Assembly: GCA_945869465.1 (NCBI GenBank)
Contig: CAMBPB010000033.1
Coordinates: 1 to 32,415 of the forward strand
Reading direction: 5' to 3'
DNA length: 32,415 bases
Origin: Prosthecobacter debontii
GTDB lineage: Bacteria; Verrucomicrobiota; Verrucomicrobiia; Verrucomicrobiales; Akkermansiaceae
Shown here: piece after piece, positions 25,153 through 32,270 of the stretch
Layout: each line of letters starts with the position of its first letter
Position numbering within the stretch: the stretch's first letter is position 1
Notes under the pieces: generated by a model
Seen by the model: only the letters and a program-made list of their open reading frames with translations
Told to the model about the DNA's origin: nothing
Database searches by the model: none
Program-made: the position numbers and the translations under genes

Positions 25153-25391
25153 CGGTTTTTGATTATTGATTCGAGAGCGAAATCTTGACGAAAAGGCTGA
25201 ATTTTCCCGTAAAGTAGGCTAGCCGACCTGCCGGAGTGGTGCAACCTGGTCGAAGTTGAAAAGAACAATTGAAGTGCAACAACTGCACCCGCCTGACGGG
25301 GCGGGATGTTCCGATGCGCTTTGAGTCCCAACCGAACTCAAGTGGCCCGGCCCCGTCGCAACCTCCGCGACAATCTCACCTTCACGCGGTT
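25153..25391 (-). other. Intergenic region with palindromes before the 199-aa gene
   Basis: This 239-bp gap separates the Hpt gene from the 199-aa gene. It holds the 16-bp regulatory-type site at 25274-25289 and, touching it, a 6-bp stem CCCGCC/GGCGGG (25288-25305) that may end transcription from the Hpt side, though without a clear T-run. GTGCAAC is also repeated directly at 25246 and 25274. The part next to the 199-aa gene (25153-25220) is AT-rich. No convincing gene was seen. Confidence 0.5.
25274..25289 (-). promoter_or_regulatory. GGTGCA-N4-TTGCAC site, copy 1
   Basis: On the minus strand it reads GGTGCAGTTGTTGCAC. Its core is the palindrome GTGCA-N5-TGCAC, and GG-N10-GC gives the spacing of a -24/-12 (sigma-54) promoter on this strand only. 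It points toward the 199-aa gene, whose ATG is about 120 bp downstream. Two other copies with the same twelve fixed bases lie at 29841-29856 and 31326-31341. Confidence 0.5.
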
Positions 25392-25754
25392 TCAGGTGGG
25401 AATCCCGGTTCGAAATGACCGCCATTCGGCGATGGATTCCCTGGCACAGGCGTCCAGTCGCTCGAAATCATTGGTTCCTGGGTATTGGAAGGCATTTAGC
25501 AGATCCCCGAGGCTCGCGAAGCCGCAGGTCATGGCAGAACCTTTCAGGCGATGGATCGCTGCTTTCAGGCGATCCGTCTCCGCTTGCTCAGCGATACTTT
25601 CGGATTGGTCCATGAGGGCTTGGATACCCGCGATTCGATCCGGCAAACCCGCCGCGAAACGATCAACGGCGAGATAGTAACTTTCACCGAGAAACCTCGC
25701 CGTTGACTCAATCTGGAAATAGTTCAGAAATTCCCGCATCTGCCAATCATTCAT
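25392..25754 (-). CDS. Hpt histidine phosphotransfer protein
   Basis: A 120-residue protein with the HPt motif at H68 in IHRLKGSAMTCGFASLGDLL, the phosphorylatable His plus Lys and Gly that define the four-helix bundle. The N-terminal part (LNYFQIESTARFLGESYYLA) fits the first helices. Hpt proteins pass phosphate between the receiver of a hybrid kinase and a response regulator. The start overlaps the regulator gene's stop by 8 bp (ATGAATGA), so both are made together. The upstream hybrid kinase supplies His and Asp domains, and with this protein a His-Asp-His-Asp relay is complete in the locus. Confidence 0.92.
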   Translation of the reverse strand: MNDWQMREFLNYFQIESTARFLGESYYLAVDRFAAGLPDRIAGIQALMDQSESIAEQAETDRLKAAIHRLKGSAMTCGFASLGDLLNAFQYPGTNDFERLDACARESIAEWRSFRTGIPT

Positions 25755-27150
25755 GAGAGCAAGGTGGCGCTTTTGGCTGGCGGGATTTCGGCGGAGAAAT
25801 CTGGTGGCGGTGGAGCATGTAGTAGATAGTTCTTAGACTCACTCCGAGGCGCTGGGCGACAAGCCGTCTATTTCCCCCGCAGAGGGAAAGTGCGGCAACC
25901 AATGAAGCGCGCTCAACCTCTTCGATGCGGGCACTGCCGACCACGGGTTGCCGAGTATCCTCCACATGCGAGGCGGAATCCCAGAGATGCTGGGGAAAGT
26001 TAGAAGCGGTGATTATCGGGCCCTTGCTGCTCCGGCAGGCGGTCTCGATGCAATACCTGAGTTCGTCGAGGTTTCCCGGCCAATGATGGTGCAGCAGGAG
26101 TTCCATGGTGGAGGACGGAATTTCGGGGCGCGGAGCATGGTTGGCGACACAGAATTCGGTAAGGAACCTGGCGCAGAATAAGGGTAGATCCTCGATCCGG
26201 CTTTTCAGCGAAGGCTGCCGGATGTGCATGTTCCGGAGGGCAAACCAGAGATTTCTTGAAAGCCGCCCGCTGGCCGTCTCCTCCTTAGGATTCATGGATG
26301 TGATGCAGATGATGCGGCAGTTCAAACGAATGAATGTGTTCGATCCCTGCTCCTGATACCGGCCGCTGACCAAGGCTTTTTGCAGTTTGGATTGAAGCGG
26401 GAGGGGTAGTTTTTCCACATCCTTGATCACCAACGTCCCCTGTCCGCACTTATGAAATAGGCCGCGGCTCGGAGGCCCTTCCTCGCCGCCTCCAGCCCTA
26501 CCGAAAAGTGCCGTATCGAGACTGAAATACTGCGGATCGGAGGCATTAAAAATCTGCAGCGGGCCATCATGGTGCGCGCTGGCGGAGTGGACCATCCGCG
26601 CCGTTGTCATGCGGCCCGTTCCGTCTTCCCCACTGATTAACAGGGGGGCGCTTGTCGCTGCGGCGGTGAGCGCAAGCGCGTCGCATTCCCGCCCGGCCTC
26701 GGACTTCCAATGGCTCGAAACAGGGGGGGTGTGAGGACGCGCGGCGGCCTGCGGAAAACCCGGTGCAATGTCACTGGTGACAGTGCTCACCACCTCGAAC
26801 AATTGCTCCAGATCCACAGGCTTCGTAAAGTAATCCCTCGCGCCGGCCTTGATGCAATCCACTGCGCTTCTCGCGGAATCATTGGCCGTGAGAATGAGGC
26901 AGGGAAGCCATGGCGCTTCTCGCAGAATCTCCCGAAGAAGGCGGAGCCCGTCCATGTCCGGCAGTCCCAGATCAAGGATGATCACCGCCACTGACCTCGA
27001 GAGCTTGCCAAGCGCTTCTTTTCCCGAGGCACAAGGAATCACGACATACCCCTGACTGAGGCAGCCAAGCGTGAGGATTTGGAGTGTCTCCTCGTCATCC
27101 TCCACGACCATCACCGTAATCTTTGGAACTTTACGACTCACGTTCTTCAT
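25747..27150 (-). CDS. NtrC-like response regulator with degenerate AAA+ domain
   Basis: A 467-residue protein with three parts. The receiver (about 10-125) has acidic E-D-D, phosphoacceptor D60 in VIILDLGLPDMDG, and Lys in YFTKPVD. The AAA+ central domain (about 150-385) is recognisable (WPGNLDELRYCIETA) but altered: Walker A reads GEDGTGRMTTA, with Arg in place of the ATP-binding Lys, the GAFTGA sigma-54 loop is absent (ALFGRAGGGEEGPPSRGLF), and Walker B reads GTLVIKDVEKLP in place of GTLFLDEI. The Fis-type helix-turn-helix is complete (SLCGGNRRLVAQRLGVSLRT). It probably binds DNA but is unlikely to hydrolyse ATP or open sigma-54 promoters. It follows the hybrid kinase gene by 114 bp. Confidence 0.93.
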   Translation of the reverse strand: MKNVSRKVPKITVMVVEDDEETLQILTLGCLSQGYVVIPCASGKEALGKLSRSVAVIILDLGLPDMDGLRLLREILREAPWLPCLILTANDSARSAVDCIKAGARDYFTKPVDLEQLFEVVSTVTSDIAPGFPQAAARPHTPPVSSHWKSEAGRECDALALTAAATSAPLLISGEDGTGRMTTARMVHSASAHHDGPLQIFNASDPQYFSLDTALFGRAGGGEEGPPSRGLFHKCGQGTLVIKDVEKLPLPLQSKLQKALVSGRYQEQGSNTFIRLNCRIICITSMNPKEETASGRLSRNLWFALRNMHIRQPSLKSRIEDLPLFCARFLTEFCVANHAPRPEIPSSTMELLLHHHWPGNLDELRYCIETACRSSKGPIITASNFPQHLWDSASHVEDTRQPVVGSARIEEVERASLVAALSLCGGNRRLVAQRLGVSLRTIYYMLHRHQISPPKSRQPKAPPCSHE

Positions 27151-27236
27151 AATAGCTTAAGCATACCGCAGTCCAAAAAATAGGCCTCCATGGGTTTGAT
27201 GCAATCCTTAAATTTGAAATGCGCGGTGGAATTCAT
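27147..27236 (-). CDS. Candidate 29-aa ORF coupled to the response regulator
   Basis: A 30-codon frame from ATG 27236 (MNSTAHFKFKDCIKPMEA, YFLDCGMLKLL) whose stop overlaps the regulator's start as ATGA. Such overlap often marks translational coupling. No strong Shine-Dalgarno precedes it, the frame is open further upstream, and I know no homologous family. The AT-rich gap also has TTGCAC (27265-27260 on the minus strand) and TATGAA about 18 bp on, which could be a promoter. Confidence 0.25.
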   Translation of the reverse strand: MNSTAHFKFKDCIKPMEAYFLDCGMLKLL

Positions 27237-27264
27237 AAAAAACCGATTGAATTTTGTGCAAATT

Positions 27265-29544
27265 TCACGTTGGGTCGCGCGCCAAAAAATGGGCTTCTTT
27301 CGAAGGTTCGGGATTCGGCAGGCACTCTGGCAGGAACCGGGCCAACATTTCCTCGAGATTTTCAACGATCACCGGTTTGAAGATGCAGGCATTCATACCG
27401 GCTGCAATACATGCGTCCACGTTCGTGACTTCTGCGTTCGCGGTGAAACCCAGAATCGGCGTGGCCGGGCCTCCCAGCTCGCTTGCCCGTATGTGCGAGG
27501 CGACTTCGATGCCGCCCAGGCGGGGCATCCAACAGTCGAGAATTGCCAGGTCGAAGCGCTGTTCCCCGAATTTTGCGAGCGCCTCCACCCCATCCACCAC
27601 CGCCGTCACCTCGAGTCCAAGTTTTTCGAGAACCATCACTCCGAGTTCGCGCGAGATTGGGTCGTCCTCCGCAAAGAGAACCTTGCCGGTGAATTTCCTC
27701 TTCCAGGGCATGGCTTCAGGGGGGGCGGGCAGGGCGGCATCGCGGGCGGAACCGAGCGGGAGCGTCACCGAGAAGACGCTACCCCGTCCGATCCTGCTGG
27801 CAACCTTGATCGTGCCGCCCATCAGTTCGACCAGTTCTCGCACGATCGCGAGACCCAGCCCCATGCCTTGAACATGATTGGGCGACCGGCGGCTTAACTG
27901 GAAGAACGGTTCGAAGATTTGGGTGATGTTCTCGCTAGAAAGACCCGGGCCGGTGTCAATGACTCTGAAGCGGATCAGGCTGTTGCTGCCTTCGCTTGAG
28001 GGAATTCCGCTGACGATCACGGCCACCCGCCCGCCTTCGGGTGTGAACTTGATCGCATTATCGATCAGATTGGCAACCACCTGCTTGATTCGCGACCGGT
28101 CTCCTAAACAGTGGTTCGGAAGGCCACTTTGCTGTTTCCACCGAATTTCAATCTTTTTTCGCGCGGCGGTGTAAGCGCAGGACTCTTTAAGCACCTCAAG
28201 GACTGGAAGCAAATTGAACTCCCGAAGGTCCAGATTTATACGACCGGCCTCGATTTGCACCAGATCGAGGCTATCGCCTATGATGCCGAGCATCCATTTT
28301 CCTGAAATATTCCCCATCTCCACCAGCTTGCGGACCTTGCTGGAAAGTTTGCAGGCCTGAAGCATTTGAAAGACACTGAGCACCCCGTTGAGGGGAGTCC
28401 GCATATCATGGCTGATCTTCGCCAGAAAATCGCTTTTCGCAAGGTTTGCACGAATCGCATGCTCCTTTGCCCTGCGCTGTTTCGCTTCTGCGAGCCGCAG
28501 CCTGTTCTCGATTTCCTTAATCGAGGTGATGTCGATGTGCGTTCCTATCATCTGGGTTGGTCTGCCGCCAGGATCAGCAAAACAGATTCCGTTACTGATA
28601 ATCCATCGCCATTCACCCCCCCGATGCTTCAGGCGGAGGGTGAGCTCAAAACTCGAGCCGGGACTGCGCGAGCAGCGCTCGATCTTATCCATCGCTATCT
28701 GGCGATCGTCCGGGTGCAGCCGACTTTTCCATTCCTCGAAGGAGTTGGAAACCTCATCATCCTGATAGCCGAGTTGCCTTTTCCATTGCGATGAATAATG
28801 AACGGTGCAATCGGCCATATTCCAGTCCCAAATCCCGACATTGCAGTTTTCCAGCGCCAGAGTGAGCCGCTGCTCGGAAACGCGGAGCTTCTTGGCCTCA
28901 TCCAAAATCACGGTGCGCCTGCGGCGGCTCTCCATCACGGCACCGACCTGTTCCGCAAACATTGCGAAGGGTTTTGCCGCAGCCACGTTGAGGCGTCCAT
29001 AAAGCCCCATGTTGCGATTCGTGTTCGCGGAGAACATAATCCCCAAGCATTCCCCCACATCGCTACTCACCCTGCGCACCAGAAATTCGCCGATGTCCAG
29101 GATCGGGGGCGGGATTTGCCCATCCGGTGTACCAGTGCAACCGGTTGGGGCCATGTATGAATCCAGGAAGTTTCTAAGTTGCGGCCAAGAATCCTCGTCC
29201 AGTTGAGGATCGCCTGAAGTGAATACCGAATCAACGCCGCGGCCGCAGTGAAAACACCAGAACACCCCGATTTCACACTCGAGGATATCGACAATGGATT
29301 CGCAGATTAAAGTCGCGACGTCCCGGACAGGAATGGGCTGCATGGCAGAACGCACGAACTTCTTCATCCTCTCGAAGCGGCAGGATTCGATTTCCACAAG
29401 TTGCTTGGATTCCAGAAGATTCTGTTCCAGCAGATGAAATCCGGCCACCTTGGCCTGCAGCATCAGATTCTCACGAGTAAGCCGGTCTATTTCCGCCATT
29501 GAATCCCGGCATGCCAGGGCTGGGTATGGAATATCTTCATTCAT
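27265..29544 (-). CDS. Hybrid sensor histidine kinase (GAF-PAS-HisKA-HATPase-REC)
   Basis: A 759-residue cytoplasmic protein with no membrane helix. In order: an N-terminal coiled coil (about 15-60), a GAF-like domain (about 70-210) with a Cys-rich strand (LECEIGVFWCFHCGRG), and a PAS/PAC domain (about 225-350; NVGIWDWNMADCTVHYSS, WRWIISNGICFADPGGRPTQ). HisKA follows with H379 in FLAKISHDMRTPLNG. The ATPase domain has N-box LIDNAIKFTPEGG, DTGPGLSS and GMGLGLAIVRELVELMGG. The C-terminal receiver has D670 in LAILDCWMPRLGGIEV. The signal is unknown; the soluble GAF/PAS layout suggests an intracellular cue. The start overlaps an upstream ORF by 8 bp. Codon use is less GC-rich at third positions than in the housekeeping genes of the window. 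Confidence 0.95.
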   Translation of the reverse strand: MNEDIPYPALACRDSMAEIDRLTRENLMLQAKVAGFHLLEQNLLESKQLVEIESCRFERMKKFVRSAMQPIPVRDVATLICESIVDILECEIGVFWCFHCGRGVDSVFTSGDPQLDEDSWPQLRNFLDSYMAPTGCTGTPDGQIPPPILDIGEFLVRRVSSDVGECLGIMFSANTNRNMGLYGRLNVAAAKPFAMFAEQVGAVMESRRRRTVILDEAKKLRVSEQRLTLALENCNVGIWDWNMADCTVHYSSQWKRQLGYQDDEVSNSFEEWKSRLHPDDRQIAMDKIERCSRSPGSSFELTLRLKHRGGEWRWIISNGICFADPGGRPTQMIGTHIDITSIKEIENRLRLAEAKQRRAKEHAIRANLAKSDFLAKISHDMRTPLNGVLSVFQMLQACKLSSKVRKLVEMGNISGKWMLGIIGDSLDLVQIEAGRINLDLREFNLLPVLEVLKESCAYTAARKKIEIRWKQQSGLPNHCLGDRSRIKQVVANLIDNAIKFTPEGGRVAVIVSGIPSSEGSNSLIRFRVIDTGPGLSSENITQIFEPFFQLSRRSPNHVQGMGLGLAIVRELVELMGGTIKVASRIGRGSVFSVTLPLGSARDAALPAPPEAMPWKRKFTGKVLFAEDDPISRELGVMVLEKLGLEVTAVVDGVEALAKFGEQRFDLAILDCWMPRLGGIEVASHIRASELGGPATPILGFTANAEVTNVDACIAAGMNACIFKPVIVENLEEMLARFLPECLPNPEPSKEAHFLARDPT

Positions 29545-29959
29545 GAGATTTCATGGCGGACCACCGCACCTTGCGGAAGATGGCATAGATGGCCGTGGGG
29601 TAGTTATGGTAGGTGTTGCGTCCGGCCAGATTCGCGGATGCGCCGGAGCCATCCATGCCGAGCCACGGAGGAATCACACCCTTGTCAGCCAGGGGCATTC
29701 GGCGATGGCATGCCGGGAGATCACGATGCGCGCGCTTGAGGATGAGACAGTGAGCATTGGGACGATAGCGAAGCACCACCCGTAGCGCAACTCTTGCATT
29801 AAGATCCCACAAGACGCGGATGTCGCAAATTCGCATAATAGGTGCAATTTTTGCACGGGTGACGAATGCGCCTGACATTTGAGGCTGTAACCCGCAATCT
29901 TGGATGTAGAGCTTCCTTGGTGATACGCTTGAAAACACGCCGATTTCGCCATGAACCAT
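29537..29959 (-). CDS. Small ORF coupled to the hybrid kinase, unknown
   Basis: A 140-residue frame from ATG 29959; GTG 29980 and ATG 29836 are alternatives. It contains VHGEIGVFSSVSPRKLYIQD, RICDIRVLWDLNARVALR and, at the end, YAIFRKVRWSAMKSHE. I recognise no family. Support comes from the junction: its stop overlaps the kinase start as ATGAATGA, exactly the arrangement at the regulator-Hpt junction, including the preceding TCTC. One GGTGCA-N4-TTGCAC site lies inside the frame (29841-29856, plus orientation), so if that site acts for the nitric oxide synthase gene, the start at 29836 or a non-coding reading becomes more likely. Confidence 0.4.
   Translation of the reverse strand: MVHGEIGVFSSVSPRKLYIQDCGLQPQMSGAFVTRAKIAPIMRICDIRVLWDLNARVALRVVLRYRPNAHCLILKRAHRDLPACHRRMPLADKGVIPPWLGMDGSGASANLAGRNTYHNYPTAIYAIFRKVRWSAMKSHE
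29841..29856 (+). promoter_or_regulatory. GGTGCA-N4-TTGCAC site, copy 2
   Basis: The plus strand reads GGTGCAATTTTTGCAC, with a perfect palindrome GTGCAA-TTT-TTGCAC inside. GG-N10-GC spacing of a -24/-12 promoter is present on the plus strand, pointing toward the nitric oxide synthase gene whose ATG is about 230 bp downstream. On the other side it lies just before ATG 29836 of the minus-strand small ORF, so it could also act as an operator there. Confidence 0.55.
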
Positions 29960-30083
29960 CCGTTGAATGACCCTCGACACCTCTCCCGGCTGGGGCGACG
30001 AAGCCAGCCACGCACGCCTGTCGATTGGCCGATCCCAGGCAGCGCGTCCGGCATGCGAAATTCAAGCGAGGCCTGACCTTGCC

Positions 30084-31265
30084 ATGTCGCCTAGCGCACA
30101 CAACCCACCCTTTTACGGCACCGCGAGCTGTCCGCACAGCCAATGCGTGCAGGGGCAGGAAACCACCGCAATGGCCGGCCAACCTCATACCACGGAAGTG
30201 GATTCCGAGGTGGCGGCGTGGGAATTCCTTCGACTATTCGAACAAGAAACCGGTCGCCCGCCTGACCCGGCCCGCGCCGCTGCCGTGGCGGCGGAAATCA
30301 GACAAGAGGGATTCTACCGGCAAACAGGCGAGGAACTGGCGTTTGCCTGCCGCGTGGCTTGGCGCAACAACGGGCGCTGTATCGGACGGAACTTCTGGCA
30401 AACGCTTGCCGTGCGTGACCACCGCGAGGCCCGGACTGCCGGGGATCTTTTCGAATGCTGTGTCGAGCACCTACGCTGGTCCACCAACCAAGGAAAAATC
30501 CGCCCGCTTATCACCATCTTCGCGCCGGAGCGTTCGGGTCAGGCAGGACCCCGCATTCTGAACCGTCAACTCATTGCATATGCGGGCTATCGGAATCCGG
30601 ATGGAACAGTGCTAGGCGATCCGGCCGAGACGGCCTTGACCGATGAGGTTCTGCGTCTTGGCTGGCATCCCCCTGTCAAACGGACGGCCTTTGACGTGTT
30701 GCCCCTGGTGATCGAGTGCCACACCGGCGCGAAGCGTCTTTTCAAGCTCCCCCCGGACGCGGTGCTGGAAGTTCCACTTGAGCACCCCAACTTTCCATGG
30801 TTTGCGGAGCTCGGGCTGCGCTGGTACGCGCTGCCGGTGGTGTCCAACATGATTCTTGATACGGGAGGCGTCCGCTATCCCGCCGCGCCATTCAGCGGGT
30901 TTTACATGGAAACGGAAATCGCGGCACGCAACCTCAGCGACAAGGGCCGCTACAACGTAATCCCCGAGGTGACCAAACGCATGAAAAACCCAGCAGGCGG
31001 AAACGATTCCCTCTCGGCTGATCGCGCGCTGATCGAGCTTTGCGCCGCGGTATTGTATTCCTTTCGCCGCGATGGAGTCACAATCATCGACCACCACGCC
31101 GCGTCGCGGCAATTCATGGAACACCATGCGGCAGAGCAGCTTGCCGGCCGCGCGGTTCCCGGTGATTGGTCCTGGCTGGTGCCTCCCGTATCAGGCAGCC
31201 TCTCGCCAGTGTTCCACCACTATTACGATTCCCGGAGGCTCCTGCCAAATTTCCTCAACCGCTGA
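30084..31265 (+). CDS. nos: Nitric oxide synthase oxygenase (bacterial NOS)
   Basis: A 393-residue protein from ATG 30084; ATG 30171, with a better Shine-Dalgarno (GGCAGGAA), would give 364 residues, the usual bacterial NOS length. The haem-thiolate Cys is C99 in WRNNGRCIGRNFW. The arginine-binding Glu is E278 in SGFYMETEIAARN. The pterin/dimer region is intact (GDWSWLVPPVSGSLSPVFHH). The enzyme converts L-arginine to citrulline and NO. No reductase domain is fused and none is nearby, so electrons must come from cellular flavoproteins. The longer form carries C16-P-H-S-Q-C21, a CxxxxC pair placed like the zinc-binding pair of animal NOS. The gene is divergent from the phosphorelay genes. Confidence 0.95.
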   Translation: MSPSAHNPPFYGTASCPHSQCVQGQETTAMAGQPHTTEVDSEVAAWEFLRLFEQETGRPPDPARAAAVAAEIRQEGFYRQTGEELAFACRVAWRNNGRCIGRNFWQTLAVRDHREARTAGDLFECCVEHLRWSTNQGKIRPLITIFAPERSGQAGPRILNRQLIAYAGYRNPDGTVLGDPAETALTDEVLRLGWHPPVKRTAFDVLPLVIECHTGAKRLFKLPPDAVLEVPLEHPNFPWFAELGLRWYALPVVSNMILDTGGVRYPAAPFSGFYMETEIAARNLSDKGRYNVIPEVTKRMKNPAGGNDSLSADRALIELCAAVLYSFRRDGVTIIDHHAASRQFMEHHAAEQLAGRAVPGDWSWLVPPVSGSLSPVFHHYYDSRRLLPNFLNR

Positions 31266-31278
31266 AAAAGGCTGGGGC

Positions 31279-31464
31279 ATGTCGATTGATGAAATTACTC
31301 TTTGGAATGCGCGCACGCCGCCCATGGTGCAACAGTTGCACGGATCGAAAAAAATCCTCAAGCGGGTGCTGTTCCAGAAGCGCGCTTACAGGCGAATCTC
31401 AACCCCTTTGAGCGTGGCGATGGGGCATTTTCACTCCACCACCACTCCACCGGTTTCCTCTTAA
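31279..31464 (+). CDS. Possible 61-aa ORF after nos
   Basis: A 61-codon frame starting 13 bp after the nos stop, with a purine-rich AAAAAGGCTGGGG before ATG 31279. It reads MSIDEITLWNARTPPMVQQL and continues HGSKKILKRVLFQKRAYRRI. The first two thirds look protein-like; the end is low in structure (HFHSTTTPPVSS). No family is recognised. One GGTGCA-N4-TTGCAC site falls inside it, so the region may instead be regulatory DNA. Confidence 0.3.
   Translation: MSIDEITLWNARTPPMVQQLHGSKKILKRVLFQKRAYRRISTPLSVAMGHFHSTTTPPVSS
31326..31341 (+). promoter_or_regulatory. GGTGCA-N4-TTGCAC site, copy 3
   Basis: The plus strand reads GGTGCAACAGTTGCAC. GTGCAAC-A-GTTGCAC inside it is a perfect 7-bp inverted repeat. 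The plus strand has GG-N10-GC, preceded by T as in the -24 consensus. It lies 61 bp beyond the nos stop and points into the long gene-poor region before the gene at 32271. Confidence 0.5.
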
Positions 31465-32270
31465 TCAGCAAATGAATCTGGTTCATTTCATTTCACAAAA
31501 ATTTCCCTTGTTAGCAAATAACAAGGGAAATGCCTGTATGGGGGCGCTTTCCATAGTTACCCGGAGTCACGCAACATCTGGGGGGGTTCCGTTGGGTGCC
31601 GGGACTTTTGGCCCTCGGGGCCTAGAGGGTCGGCTGCCAGCGGGTGTTGGCGGGCGTCCTGCGCACAGCTTTTTCATTTTCCGGTTTGCCCCATCCGGGG
31701 GGAAGGTGCAAACCGGGCGGGGCCACGGCCCCAAACGTGCCGGCGGAAAGACTTCTACCCTGGGGGGAATCATATAAGTCTTTCCGCCGTGCCAACGCCT
31801 TGAATTCCCCCAGTCTTGCAAACCGTATTTCTCGCCAACTCTCGAAGCGATGAAGACTGGGTGACGACGGAGTGTGCCAGCTCCATACGGATCGAGTTGA
31901 AGGGAGCTGAGCGAGAGCCTCATCTTTCTCACCTCTTGCAGTAAAGAGTCCAATGCGATGAGCAAGATTGGCTGAGTCACCTCACGGGTGACGGGAGCCT
32001 GATCCTCTCACTCGGCATGAAAACGGCCTCCGGGACTGTCCACCGGCCAACTGCCGGTGGCGATTTGCAGGGTGGTTTTTCCCTCACCCTCAGGGTGAGC
32101 CGATGCGCAACCCGAGGGACCTTGCCGCGTCCACCCGTCCTCACGGCGAACACGTTTCGCCGCTCCCTCAGCGGGCTCCCGGTTTCCCCCAATCTTCATT
32201 TCCCACCCGGCAAAGCCAATTTTCTACTGGCAAGCGGACGAGCCCGGGATAAGTTTTGTCACCAAAAGCC
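31465..32270. other. Gene-poor region with a series of stem-loops
   Basis: About 800 bp with no convincing gene. Inverted repeats in order: 31501-31513/31519-31531 (13 bp), 31741-31754/31776-31789 (CGGCGGAAAGACTT, 14 bp), 31809-31817/31853-31861 (CCCAGTCTT, 9 bp), 31879-31884/31903-31908 (AGCTCC), 31976-31981/31987-31992 (GTCACC), 32040-32046/32054-32060 (CCACCGG), 32083-32089/32093-32099 (CTCACCC), and TTTTG/CAAAA just before ATG 32271. The density suggests a structured RNA or a decayed repeat element. I could not match it to tmRNA, RNase P or SRP RNA. A minus-strand 137-codon frame (31567-31980) lies here but reads as low-quality, Pro/Arg-rich sequence. Confidence 0.45.
31496..31531 (-). 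terminator. Strong hairpin, terminator-like on the minus strand
   Basis: A perfect 13-bp stem, ATTTCCCTTGTTA (31501-31513) with TAACAAGGGAAAT (31519-31531), and a 5-base loop. Read on the minus strand, the stem runs into TTTTT, giving intrinsic-terminator form; on the plus strand it is followed by GCCTG with no T-run. It may therefore end a minus-strand transcript arising in 31.53-32.27 kb. It may also stabilise or attenuate the nos transcript. Confidence 0.6.

Noticed and set aside
25400..25420. GGTTCGAAA as a tRNA T-arm
   Set aside because: No acceptor stem, anticodon arm or CCA context around it, and it is at the 3' end of the Hpt gene.
31567..31980. 137-codon minus-strand frame as a gene
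   Set aside because: The composition is Pro/Arg/Gly-rich in the second half, there is no recognisable domain, and it runs across strong inverted repeats. Kept only as part of the gene-poor region.
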